Below, in pieces: positions 20,715 through 30,864 of a stretch of DNA of 64,000 nt. Location of the stretch: NCBI RefSeq assembly GCF_949628265.1, contig NC_088786.1, forward strand, positions 42,863,681 to 42,927,680, in the 5' to 3' direction. The position numbers were made by a program, and so were the translations under genes. The notes below the pieces were generated by a model. It was not told where the DNA came from. It worked only from the letters and a program-made list of their open reading frames with translations, and did not search any database. Source of the DNA: Cloeon dipterum. Its lineage: Eukaryota; Arthropoda; Insecta; Ephemeroptera; Baetidae. Position 1 is the first letter of the stretch, and each line of letters opens with the position of its first letter.

Positions 20715-22548
20715 CAGCAGGGTCACACCCACAAGCGTCAAAACACAGGTGGGCATGACCCTGCTGGAAATTAATTAAAAAAGGGAAAATTAATGGAAAA
20801 AAGGAAAAAGCAGGGCCACACCCACAAGCGTCTAAAACACAGGCGGGCATGACCCTGCTGGAAATTAATTAAAAAAGGGAAAATTAATGGAATAAAGGAA
20901 AAAGCAGGGCCACACCCACAAGCGTCAAAAACACAGGCGGGCATGACCCTGCTTGAAATTAATTAAAAAAGGGAAAATTAATGGAAAAAAGAAAAAAGCA
21001 GGGTCACACCCACAAGCGTCAAAAACACAGGCGGGCATGACCCTGCTGGAAATTAAGAAGAAAAGGGAAAATTAATTGAAAAAGGAAAAAGCAGGGCCAC
21101 ACCCACAAGCGTCAAAAACACAGGCGGGCATGACCCTGCTTGAAATTAATTAAAAAAGGGAAAATTAATGGAAAAAAGAAAAAAGCAGGGTCACACCCAC
21201 AAGCGTCAAAAACACAGGCGGGCATGACCCTGCTGGAAATTAAGAAGAAAAGGGAAAATTAATGGAAAAAAGGAAAAAGCAGGGCCACACCCACAAGCGT
21301 CAAAAACACAGGCGGGCATGACCCTGCTGGAAATTAAGAAAAAAAGGGAAAATTAATGGAAAAAAGGAAAAAGCAGGGTCACACCCACAAGCGTCAAAAA
21401 CACAGGCGGGCATGACCCTGCTGGAAATTAAGAAGAAAAGGGAAAATTAATTGAAAAAGGAAAAAGCAGGGCCACACCCACAAGCGTCAAAAACACAGGC
21501 GGGCATGACCCTGCTTGAAATTAATTAAAAAAGGGAAAATTAATGGAAAAAAGGAAAAAGCAGGGCCACACCCACAAGCGTCAAAAACACAGGCGGGCAT
21601 GACCCTGCTTGAAATTAATTAAAAAAGGGAAAATTAATGGAAAAAAGAAAAAAGCAGGGTCACACCCACAAGCGTCAAAAACACAGGCGGGCATGACCCT
21701 GCTGGAAATTAAGAAGAAAAGGGAAAATTAATGGAAAAAAGGAAAAAGCAGGGCCACACCCACAAGCGTCAAAAACACAGGCGGGCATGACCCTGCTTGA
21801 AATTAATTAAAAAAGGGAAAATTAATGGAAAAAAGGAAAAAGCAGGGCCACACCCACAAGCGTCAAAAACACAGGCGGGCATGACCCTGCTTGAAATTAA
21901 TTAAAAAAGGGAAAATTAATGGAAAAAAGGAAAAAGCAGGGCCACACCCACAAGCGTCAAAAACACAGGCGGGCATGACCCTGCTTGAAATTAATTAAAA
22001 AAGGGAAAATTAATGGAAAAAAGAAAAAAGCAGGGTCACACCCACAAGCGTCAAAAACACAGGCGGGCATGACCCTGCTTGAAATTAATTAAAAAAGGGA
22101 AAATTAATGGAAAAAAGAAAAAAGCAGGGTCACACCCACAAGCGTCAAAAACACAGGCGGGCATGACCCTGCTGGAAATTAAGAAGAAAAGGGAAAATTA
22201 ATGGAAAAAAGGAAAAAGCAGGGCCACAACCACAAGCGTCAAAAACACAGGCGGGCATGACCCTGCTGGAAATTAAGAAGAAAAGGGAAAATTAATGGAA
22301 AAAAGGAAAAAGCAGGGTCACACCCACAAGCGTCAAAAACACAGGCGGGCATGACCCTGCTGGAAATTAAGAAGAAAAGGGAAAATTAATTGAAAAAGGA
22401 AAAAGCAGGGCCACACCCACAAGCGTCAAAAACACAGGCGGGCATGACCCTGCTTGAAATTAATTAAAAAAGGGAAAATTAATGGAAAAAAGAAAAAAGC
22501 AGGGTCACACCCACAAGCGTCAAAAACACAGGCGGGCATGACCCTGCT
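20715..22548. repeat. Minisatellite array 2, diverged 92-bp hairpin unit
   Basis: About 20 units of 90-93 bp, clearly related to array 1 but with their own consensus (CACACCCACAAGCGTCAAAAACACAGGCGGGCATG). Two subtypes alternate: one ends with GAAATTAAGAAGAAAAGGG, the other with GAAATTAATTAAAAAAGGG. The outer stem is kept (AGCAGGG with CCCTGCT). In units with GGGTCA the stem extends to ten pairs with TGACCC. The array was homogenised separately from array 1. Confidence 0.95.
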
Positions 22549-22569
22549 GAGAAAGGAATGAAAAAAGAA

Positions 22570-22945
22570 TTTGGACTCACCCTAAAAGTGGCCGTGGTCC
22601 TCTACAGTCGCCTGGTGGTCGCTGGCCGCCTCGCTGCTCGCTGGCCCCTCCATCACGACGACAGACCAGCACAGCGCACGTCCTCCTGCCGTCACTGCCA
22701 GTTAAAGACTGACGACTCTGACGAGAGTAGGAGAAGCGAAGCAGCAGACAGAGTCAGCAAAAGAGGGGAAGCAGTGGGTCATTCACCCAGCAGCCAAGCG
22801 TCGTTTGTCCCCACTCCTTCCCCTCTTTTTGTACTCTGGTTGCTTCTCCTTAAATGCCACATGCAGCCACGCATGCGCACTTGAGCCGTCTGGCTCCGCC
22901 TCCTTTTGCACACGCGCCACGTTTGGCGTTTAGCCTGCGAAGTCA
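22570..22945 (-). repeat. First-exon-like module, copy 3
   Basis: Full-length relative of 19565-19890. It keeps the GTGAGT donor, the CACCAGGCGACT block, and the CACTCCTTCCCCTCTTTT and GTCTGGCTCCGCCTCC blocks. ACG and TAG replace the start and open frame, and CTCAAG replaces TATAAG, so it is probably inactive as a coding exon. Confidence 0.6.
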
Positions 22946-22973
22946 GCTTGCCCGCGATACAAACTCAATTCAC

Positions 22974-23391
22974 CAGTTGCATAAACCCTTAGTGTTCAAA
23001 GCCACCAACAGATGGCGCTACCGTAGACTTTCGATTTTAAGGCACTTCCGCTGTGATTTCCGACTCAATCTAGCTACTCTGCATTCTTCAATTAATATGC
23101 TTTATTTTGACGTTCTGAAAACCAAAATCGGTTCAGCCAATTGCCATAGAATCGTGAAAAACTAGTTTTTGAAATAAAAAAATATTTTCCAAAGTGTCTA
23201 CGGTGAATGGCTGAACCGATTTTGGTTTTCATCACGTCAAAAATTAATCAAAAGAAAGCAAAATAGCTAGATTGAGTCTGAAATCGCAGCGGAAATGCCT
23301 TAAAACCGCTTAAAACAAAATTTTTAAGAAAGTCTGTGGTTGCGCCATCTGTTGGCGGCTTCAAGAACTAAGGGTTTATGCAACTGGTCAG
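22974..23391. mobile_element. Fold-back (MITE-like) element
   Basis: About 418 bp with long inverted arms. The left end is CCAGTTGCATAAACCCTTAG and the right end is its complement. The arms also share the ACAGATGGCGC, ATCTAGCTA and ACCAAAATCGGTTCAGCC blocks in inverted order. TCA flanks both ends and may be a 3-bp target duplication. A half copy lies at 58040-58260. No coding frame. Confidence 0.8.
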
Positions 23392-24140
23392 TTTAATTTA
23401 AATTATACATGATTAGTTTTTAAATCTATTGGAGACAGCAAAAAACTTGATTATTATTTTTTTACTTTTAAATCGGATATTTAGTTGAAGTTGACAGTGC
23501 AGTGGCTGTCCTTCTTTTGCGATTCACAAAGCACTAATGCGGGTTATCCAATCAATTGTTAATTATACAGCAGCCAAAGAGAGATGGGAAGGGAGAAGGG
23601 AACCGAATTGTGTTTGCAGGGCGCCGCACAGACGTCTTGGGAAACTATTTGTTCCGTTCCGTGTGCTTCATGCTGTTGTCTGTTGACCTCTGATGTAGCA
23701 GAATTGGACGTTTCTAATGAAAGTGTAAGATTTAAATTTTTGACGAACAGCTAGAGAGCAGCGTAATAAATGAAATGTACTTTTTTAAAGGAAGGAAAAT
23801 TCGAATTTTTATTTCTTCAATTGCGTGGATTGAATAAAGCACCAAAAAATTTTTCGACCTCTTCTTCACTATGCGCGGAATTGCTGCCTTTATCGTGGCT
23901 ACTGACGAAATCTCTCTTGACAGCCGCGCTCACGTTGTCAAATATGCCTTAATTATTCAAGAATTTGCCTTTTAACTAGAATTACGTTGCAACCTTCGCG
24001 TTCCCGTGGATTAATTCTCGGGCCGCAGGACAGAACTCTCGAATAATTACCCTCCCGGTGAATCTGTGCCCTTTCAGGATTATTTTTGAAACTACCAACT
24101 TTAATTAAGTTCCAAACAATAGATACATTTCACTTTTACA
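23392..24140. other. Spacer, nothing recognised
   Basis: No exon chain is supported. Weak frames near 23770 lack splice context or family signals. Confidence 0.4.
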
Positions 24141-24144
24141 ATGG

Positions 24145-24375
24145 ACAAGAACATCCTTTATTAAAAATATTATTGATTCAAAAGGACCTTGAAGACATTC
24201 GAGAATAAATATATTTTGTTCCTCAATGAGATTATTTTGTATAGAAAATAATAAAATTATACAGTGTTTGGAAATTTCAATTGATATCCCTTGTGGTACC
24301 ATTAGGAAATCAGTTATCGTTCAGCGAATAATTATTATTGAAAATAGGGCGTTTTTAAATTTCTACTGTTGTTGC
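24145..24375. repeat. Direct repeat upstream of the serine-linker gene
   Basis: Shares ATATTATTGATTCAAA, GTTCCTCAATGAGATTATT, CCCTTGTGGTACCATT and TTTCTACTGTTGTTGCA, in the same order and orientation, with 25865-26275. The two copies bracket the gene at 24487-25586. This copy ends 8 bp before that gene's TATA box. Confidence 0.75.
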
Positions 24376-24382
24376 AAGGTAC

Positions 24383-24390
24383 TATAAAAG
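24383..24390 (+). promoter_or_regulatory. TATA box of the serine-linker gene
   Basis: TATAAAAG, with an initiator-like TTCAGCC about 40 bp downstream and the ATG 104 bp downstream. Confidence 0.6.
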
Positions 24391-24486
24391 CAGGGATTCA
24401 CATAAATTCAAGCAACCAGACTGTTGCGTTCAGCCGTAGTAGACACATTATCAGTTGGTAAAGTTGAGCTTTGTTCCTGAGGAAAA

Positions 24487-25586
24487 ATGGCAGTTGATAT
24501 AAATTTGTATCGATCCCTTTTTTCCGAATCACTTAATAGGATGTTCAACAAGGCAAAGAGCTGGGCTCTTTTTACCGATGAGTGAGTCTGAAACAAAATT
24601 TATTTAAATTCCTAATCAAAAATTTTCTTTTCTCTGCAGCATGATCAAGGAGTTAATAGAAAAATCTCAGCAACAAGGTAAGAATGGAGATCCGGCTCTC
24701 TCACCGGAGAAATTTTACTAATTTTAAGCCAATTTTTTCTTTAATTTTTTCCGAATTTCTGGCTCTTTGCCTCGTCAAAAATTTATCCTAGGAAGAAAAC
24801 ATTTCTTCCATTGCTGAATTCTATAAATTGTACAAAAGCCGTAGAGGAATTTGAAAATAGATTCTTTCAAGGGCTTAAGGTTTGACTTATTTGTTATTCT
24901 TGGAAACTTAAATGTGATGACAGGCGCCCTAAAATCGGTTTGAAATTTCTTTTAAAAGAAACTTTTATACTTTTATAGCCGAGTCTGAAGCTCAAAGCCA
25001 AGGGGGTTCGACTCCCCAAGCTACTAGTAGTAGTGCATCATCCTCAACCTCATCTTCTGCAACACCAGAAGAGGAACAAAATTTGCTTCGCTCGGTAGAG
25101 ATTACTCGAGTCAACATCGAACGTAATTTTATTTATTAAATTGTCAAAGAAGAAATTAAACTTTTGCCAAAGCCATGCTAGACAGAATTGGAAGGCTGAT
25201 CGATTACGTGGCTTCCGTACCGAATCAGGATGGACTAAATCGTGACCACATAAAAGCAGAGATGAAAGCACTATTTGAAGGTAACAATGGCATTAGGAAG
25301 ATAAAATGGGACCAACAATTTATTATTATGCGCATCAATTTCAGAATTCACTCAATGTAAGAAGAGTTTGCTAAACACAATCCTTATGTGGACGCAATAT
25401 CATCCCGATGAAGCAAAAAAAGCAATCCAGGAAGCCGACTCGGATGACTTATCAATGCTCGTGAGATTTCAGCGACGAGAGAAAATTCTGAAAATTCTAA
25501 ACCAAAATTCATTCCAGGAATGGATGTTTTCGACCCCCGGAAGTTGTTGCCACGAAGAGGAATCTTTATCATCAAATAATTTATAG
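24487..25586 (+). CDS. Unrecognised helical protein with a serine/threonine linker
   Basis: Six exons join in phase: 24487-24581, 24640-24677, 24979-25122, 25173-25280, 25345-25460, 25518-25586, giving 189 aa. There is no signal peptide or membrane segment. Residues 1-45 look helical (LYRSLFSESLNRMFNKAKSW, then MIKELIEKSQQQ). Residues 52-75 are a low-complexity Ser/Thr linker (SSSASSSTSSSATPEEE). Residues 80-165 look helical again, with MLDRIGRLIDYVASV and HIKAEMKALFEEF. The end is short and acidic with CC. Polyadenylation signal at 25665. TATA box at 24383. I do not recognise the family. The phase-consistent chain and proper signals make it a credible gene, and it may be lineage-specific. 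It is bracketed by direct repeats. Confidence 0.7.
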
Positions 25587-25864
25587 TTACAAGAACAAAC
25601 TTCTTCGTGTTTTGTATACAGCGACAGCAAATATAAAATAAGTACTAGCTTGAATGAACTTGTCAATAAATAGAGGGCATAAGTCACGTAAATTGTTTCA
25701 ATTTAAAAATGTACCCATGCGCAGCGTTTTATTTTTCTCCTTATTTGAAAACTTAATTTTTAAATGCTTGAACTCGCTTTTCCCCCATAATTTTAAATTG
25801 TATTATTGATTAGAGGGGATGATTAAACTACATGAAATGCAGCTCTCTGCACACTGATCAAAAA

Positions 25865-26275
25865 TACGCTCCATTGAAAATATTATTGATTCAAAGGACA
25901 TTGAAGCAAGACTTTCGAAAATAAATATGTTTTGTTCCTCAATGAGATTATTTTGTATAGAATATAATGTAAGAAGAAGTGTTTGGCAACTTTAATTGAT
26001 ATCCCTGATATAGAGACTGTCACAACGAGTTAGAATAAAGATGGAGTTATATAGCTATAGCACACAACGGCTGTGTCTCTCTTAACAAAAATCCTTCTAA
26101 TCCTAGTAACTCCCAAGACATCCGTAATCACTGGACGTCTCAACACACTCCGTAAGAGTACACGGAGGTAGCGCGCTATTTCAATCCCTTGTGGTACCAT
26201 TTGGAAATCAGTTATCGCCTTAAGCGAATAATATTGTTGAAAATGAAGTATTTTTAAATTTCTACTGTTGTTGCA
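25865..26275. repeat. Direct repeat downstream of the serine-linker gene
   Basis: Second copy of 24145-24375, interrupted by about 160 bp of unrelated sequence (about 26005-26175) just after TTGATATCCCT. It lacks the TATA box seen beyond the end of the first copy. Confidence 0.7.
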
Positions 26276-26279
26276 TGAA

Positions 26280-27340
26280 CTTTTTTTTACCAAAAATAGC
26301 TCCGAAACATTGTTTTGCAATATGTAAATTTAAAAAATGATAATATTTGTAAGAAAATATATAATTTAATTGTATAATGCATCTTTTCCGAAAAGTCATA
26401 GTTTCATATTAGACATTGAAGAAATACCATTTCGTTACATAAGAAAACAGCCTGAAAAAGGCTCAGTGCTTAATGCTTTTCTGATTATTATAGACGGTTA
26501 GTTTGGCCCCATTTATAACGATTGAAAGGAAGAAGTTGGTCCCAAAAATAAATAACACAAACGCGCCATCGTAGCAAAATTGGCCGTAAATTAGTTTATT
26601 ACTATCAATGCATAATTAAAAAAATGTTTCTCGACCTACTGAGTAAAATGTGATGGTTAATTTAAGGCCAAACGAAAATTTCTCTTAAAAACGGAACGTA
26701 CCCGTAGGCGGTCCGACAAGAAATTGTATTCGATCTTTTTGTCATCCTTTTTCTTCGTCGCTCTCAAATTTAGGGGCGACAATTTTTCCTGATTTCAACA
26801 ATCTGAATGCAAACTTTATTTATTTGCTTGAAACCAAATTACGTACAAAGAGGTCCATTATTCCATGCATATAGATCTATTCAAAGAATATCAGATTTCA
26901 GTGCAATAAAGCTTCGCCCTAATTTTTATTTTAGAAAATGACATCCTGCGCCTTTGGCCAAAGAGGAAATGGGAGATTTAGATACAGCCAAATCGAAGGA
27001 CAAAACTGGACAGCCCGAGGACACAATCGAGGCCATTTCTTTGGACCAGCTCTCATCGCCGAGGCTATTTGACTTTTAATTTCAAATTGAAGTGGTTTTA
27101 AATTCAAAATTACTAAAGATATTCATGCATTGAGGTTTATTGCTACATTTTTTCAGTCATTATAATACGCACAACTTTCTATAGGCTGAGCTCGTTAACA
27201 GCAATTGCCAAACTAGTCAATTCATGCATCGACCAAACACGATCCAGTTGTTCTACAATTCTTTATAATAATATTCTATAAGACCCGATGCATTTGTAAA
27301 ACCCACTATTTTAATGATTCCATGCGAAAGTCACGGAAAA
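26280..27340. other. Spacer, nothing recognised
   Basis: AT-rich. A slightly GC-richer stretch at 26940-27070 (CCAAAGAGGAAATGGGAG..) is not an open exon in any frame with splice sites. Confidence 0.4.
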
Positions 27341-27351
27341 CTTGGGCTAAA

Positions 27352-27700
27352 TTTAAACTGCGCATGCGCCAAGTGTCATGTTTTGTAGCTAAGCAGCGCG
27401 GCGACCAATCAGATGCACCGGCTCTCTGCGCCCACTAGCGAGCGTAACTGTTTGCCAGCGAGGACCACAGACCGCTCCGAAACTAGAGTGTAAGGAGAAG
27501 AGATAAATACTGGCAGGTGACAATAGCATCAGAGCTGATACTCTACCACTCCTTTCCTTACAATCCTCTTAAAACTACTCTTTTAGTGTGATGCTCGCTA
27601 GGGGGCTTATTGTTAGAGAGCCGGCGCATCTGATTGGTCGGCACGCTACTTAAATACCAAACACAACACTTGACGCATGCGCAGTTTGAATTTGGCATCA
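27352..27700. mobile_element. Fold-back element with NRF-1-like palindromes in its arms
   Basis: About 350 bp. The left arm carries AAACTGCGCATGCG, CCAATCAGATGC and CGGCTCTC. The right arm carries the inverted counterparts GAGAGCCGGCGCATC, TGATTGG and GCATGCGCAGTTT. A central inverted pair (GTGTAAGGAGAAGAG / CTTACAATCCTCTT) completes the hairpin. No coding frame. Confidence 0.65.
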
Positions 27701-28139
27701 ATTATCCGAGATTACCGCATGGTATCATAAAAATAATGCGTTTTTACAAACACAAAGGGTCTTCCAATTAGATGTAATCGTTAACATAAAATGTGGTTTT
27801 GATTAAATATGCAATGTTTATTGGGAACAATTTTTTGATGCAATTATTCAAGTCAGATGTCAAGCTACAAGCAATTTATTTTAGACTAACAATAAATAAT
27901 ACAATTAATTACCCAGTCAGTCGAATAAATCTAGCAATACACTCCTGCTCTTTATGCAGTTCAGAGAAACGCAATTAAATTAGATTAAGGACTAAATCCT
28001 CTATTGGGGCAAATACTCTGCAGGACTTAATTAAATCCAACCCTTTTTCCATTGTTTTCTACTACAATCAACAAACTCCTGATTTCAAAGATTTAAAAAT
28101 CATGCTTTTCAACAAAATAATCAAATTTTGCAGTGGGCT

Positions 28140-28931
28140 CTACTCGTACCAGAGGCAAAGTCCATTACCTACGAGAGTTCCGGCAACGGCGCCAACTCCT
28201 CCAAAGAGAAAGCCAACCATGCCGCCTGAAAAATCAATCCGTTAGCTTCATCACCTCAATTTTTCGACCGAACTTACCAACAGCGGAACCAACATTGCTG
28301 CAGACCCCAGCGCGAACAAATCCTTTAGCAGCGGTGGTAACGAATTTAGCAGTTTCTTCCACCTTTCCGTTCTGCACGTCTTGGTAGGCAGCGTACGCCA
28401 GGCTAATAAATTCATTTTATAACAAAAAAACAAATCATGTCCATTCGTACCGAGCGCCTCCGTAGAGATTCACGGCATTGGGAATGTAGTTGAGGACTGC
28501 GGCGCCTTCCACCAGCTCTTTTGGCACGTAAATATGCGGGTCTTGCAGTCCTGTCTGCTTGCTGTTGATGTTCAAGTGGTGAAAATCGCACCCTTTGTGC
28601 GGGCGATCAAGGCGGAAAAGCCACTCGCCCGACAATACGTCTTTGATTCCAGCCACTGTCGATTTGGACAGATCCTTGCCTTTCAGCAAGACATAGCTAC
28701 GCAAAAATCGGACATCATGAGCAAAACTTTTTTAAAAAATTCTTTAATTTACTTAGCAGGGGCCATGGCGGCGCCGAAATAGCTGTCAAATGCGTCGGCA
28801 TTGGCTGGAAAAGTTAAATTTTACGACTCACTAATTTCGACGGGAATGAAAAATTACGAACCTTTGCCGTCGACTTGCACAAGCAGCGCAAGCATGAGCA
28901 GGATGCCGGAAGCGTTAAAGAATTTCCTCAT
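28140..28931 (-). CDS. Unrecognised secreted protein with a C-terminal glycine zipper
   Basis: Five exons join in phase: 28931-28862, 28804-28753, 28696-28451, 28402-28278, 28225-28140, giving 192 aa. A signal peptide fills residues 1-22 (FNASGILLMLALLVQVDG). The middle has CDFHHLNINSK and GLQDPHIYVPKELVEGA, a His/Asn-rich pattern followed by DPH. The tail has VCSNVGSAVGGMVGFLFGG and VGAVAGTLVGNGLC. Its G-x3-G spacing is typical of glycine zippers that pack in membranes, and two Cys bracket it. TATA box at 29058. I cannot name a family. A secreted, membrane-interacting defence or venom-like role is possible, but this is inference from composition only. Confidence 0.7.
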
Positions 28932-29057
28932 TGCGTCAGGGTTAGCTACTCAGGCAGCAAAATCGAAGAACTGCAAGATTAAAAAATTTGGATATTTTAA
29001 ATATAAACGGAGCAGTGCGTGCCAAAATTCTCTTCATCGGGCACGAATTCGCAAATT

Positions 29058-29065
29058 CTTTTATA
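29058..29065 (-). promoter_or_regulatory. TATA box of the glycine-zipper gene
   Basis: TATAAAAG on the minus strand, about 127 bp before the ATG at 28931. Confidence 0.55.
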
Positions 29066-29069
29066 AAAA

Positions 29070-30111
29070 GCGGCTGCAAGCCACGAACTAACAATGTCAA
29101 ACGGTTAACTAAGAACCAATAATTACGACAAGAATTAAATTTGACGATTTACACTTCTGATGGCTCCGATGTAATCAGATTTTTCAGCGGAGTTAGCTCT
29201 AACAATAAGAGCGGATGGCTAAATGCTAAATGGCCGATTCGCCGATTCCAAAACTTGGCTTTTGGCTTAGGAGAGGGAGAGGGGAGATCCGTTCATACTG
29301 GTTCATACCAGGCCATCACGTGACACAGTCCCGCGATATTATTGGCCTAGAGCGAAGGCCCGCACTCAGCTCTGACTCAGCTTAACTCCGCTGCACTTGT
29401 TGCACTCCTCGAAATGGCGGTGCAATGCAAGGGAAGGGAGAGGAGAGGCAGAAGAGCGCCATGTATATGAAAAATTCGTGCGGACTCTCGCCAACAATCA
29501 GCTGTAAAGACCAAATTTTTGCTTGTGAGTGTTTGTGCGCTGGATTCTGGCGAAATTTCCGGAGAGACCAGCGTTTAATTCGTGTGTGAAGTGTTCTACC
29601 ATCAAACTGTGCTCCTGTCGGCGGCGGAGACCGGATTTCCGGGCCAGATTTGCATTCGTCAAAGCCGGACTGGTGAGTGTTGCCAATCATTGTATGTATG
29701 TAATTTTCAGCCTGTCTCGTTATCGTCATGTCGGGCTTAAATATGGGGAGAGCGAGCCGTTCTAGCTCCTCGCTCGCGACTGATAATGTCGATATTTACG
29801 CGTTCGTTCGATGCAATTCAAAAGATTTTAGACCGAAACAATCTCGCATGAATATTCGAACTGGCCTTTGACACGTGCTGTGAACCTTCACTGGTGCGCG
29901 ATAAACCGAAACAAACACTGCATATTATGGCCTCGGTTTAAATTCAGAAACCATGCAGACGTATGTGCCGACAATTAATTTGTAGAATTGAATAGAAAAT
30001 AGAATTTGAGTGTGTATCGTCCTAAAATTACGAAAATTAAAAAATAAATTTGATTTGTGTACGCTTTATGGACATTTTTTAATTTATTACGATTTAAAAT
30101 GACTTAAAAAA
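29070..30111. other. Spacer with a possible untranslated first exon
   Basis: 29500-29671 on the + strand reads like a GC-rich 5' leader ending in a good donor (GACTG then GTGAGT). No TATA box and no downstream acceptor chain could be tied to it. The remainder is AT-rich with no exon-like frame. Confidence 0.3.
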
Positions 30112-30420
30112 TTAAGATGAACTAATTATTGCATCAAATGGTGCACTCGCCGAGGAAATTCGGGTCCGAGTCGGTCGGCGAGCAGTATTAATCGCATAAT
30201 CCGACGCTAGAATCGGTGTCGCTGTAAAAGCGCACGACCTGCCCTCGAGGTACTGCTCCGGCTGCTGCATGCTCCCAATTAATCCACAGAAAGTCGTCTT
30301 TGGCACGATTTCTTGTCGTCAGCGACACCAGTCGCTCACTTTTAATTTTATTTTTATTAATGCAAAAAAGCAGGGCAATCTTGAACTGTGTTCGGCTGTC
30401 CGAAATTATAAACGCTATTT
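30112..30420 (-). pseudogene. Decayed C-type lectin fragment
   Basis: On the minus strand VSLTTRNRAKDDFLW matches VSLTNRGHARNDFRW of the lectins at 14.5-16.4 kb. RFYSDTDSSVGLCD follows at the GLWD position, with a stop and frame changes between matching blocks and a broken end (LGECTI). The WHDGERV block is destroyed and no signal-peptide exon is present. It is a remnant of the same lectin family some 14 kb away. Confidence 0.65.
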
Positions 30421-30864
30421 TGAGGTTCTTTTCATCAGGACAGGACACATTTTTTTCAACAATGCATTCCATTCTGGTTAAGAGGGCTATCAAGCCCCTG
30501 CAACCTTAAACTGTAATCAAATTTATTCACAAATAGGATGAAAATCCAGAAAGGCCTGTTAAGGTTCGGGCTTCCCTATTTCTCAGAATGATAAGATCGG
30601 AATTATCTTACTATTTGGGTTTATTAGATACACGCATTGTTTCTATAAATAATTTGCAGGTGAGGAAATCATTCATACCTTTCAGGAAGCTATAGTTACA
30701 GGAAATAAATGCATATGCCACGTAACTATATACCTTTTTCGATCTCTGTTGGCAATCATGAATCGTTTTTTAATGTAATCCTTTTCGCATCGTTTGCTTT
30801 TAATCAATCTCAATTATTTCGTGGCTTGGGTTTGTTTTTTGTGATACCTCATTTTCTCATAGGC

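Noticed and set aside
18006-22548. CRISPR array
   Set aside because: The whole unit, spacer included, is repeated without unique spacers, there are no cas genes, and the genome is eukaryotic. These are minisatellites.
24985-25030. tRNA-like T arm (GGGGGTTCGACTCCCC) with an A-box-like TAGCCGAG before it
   Set aside because: The spacing is too short for a tRNA and no acceptor or anticodon stem forms. It lies inside a phase-consistent coding exon.
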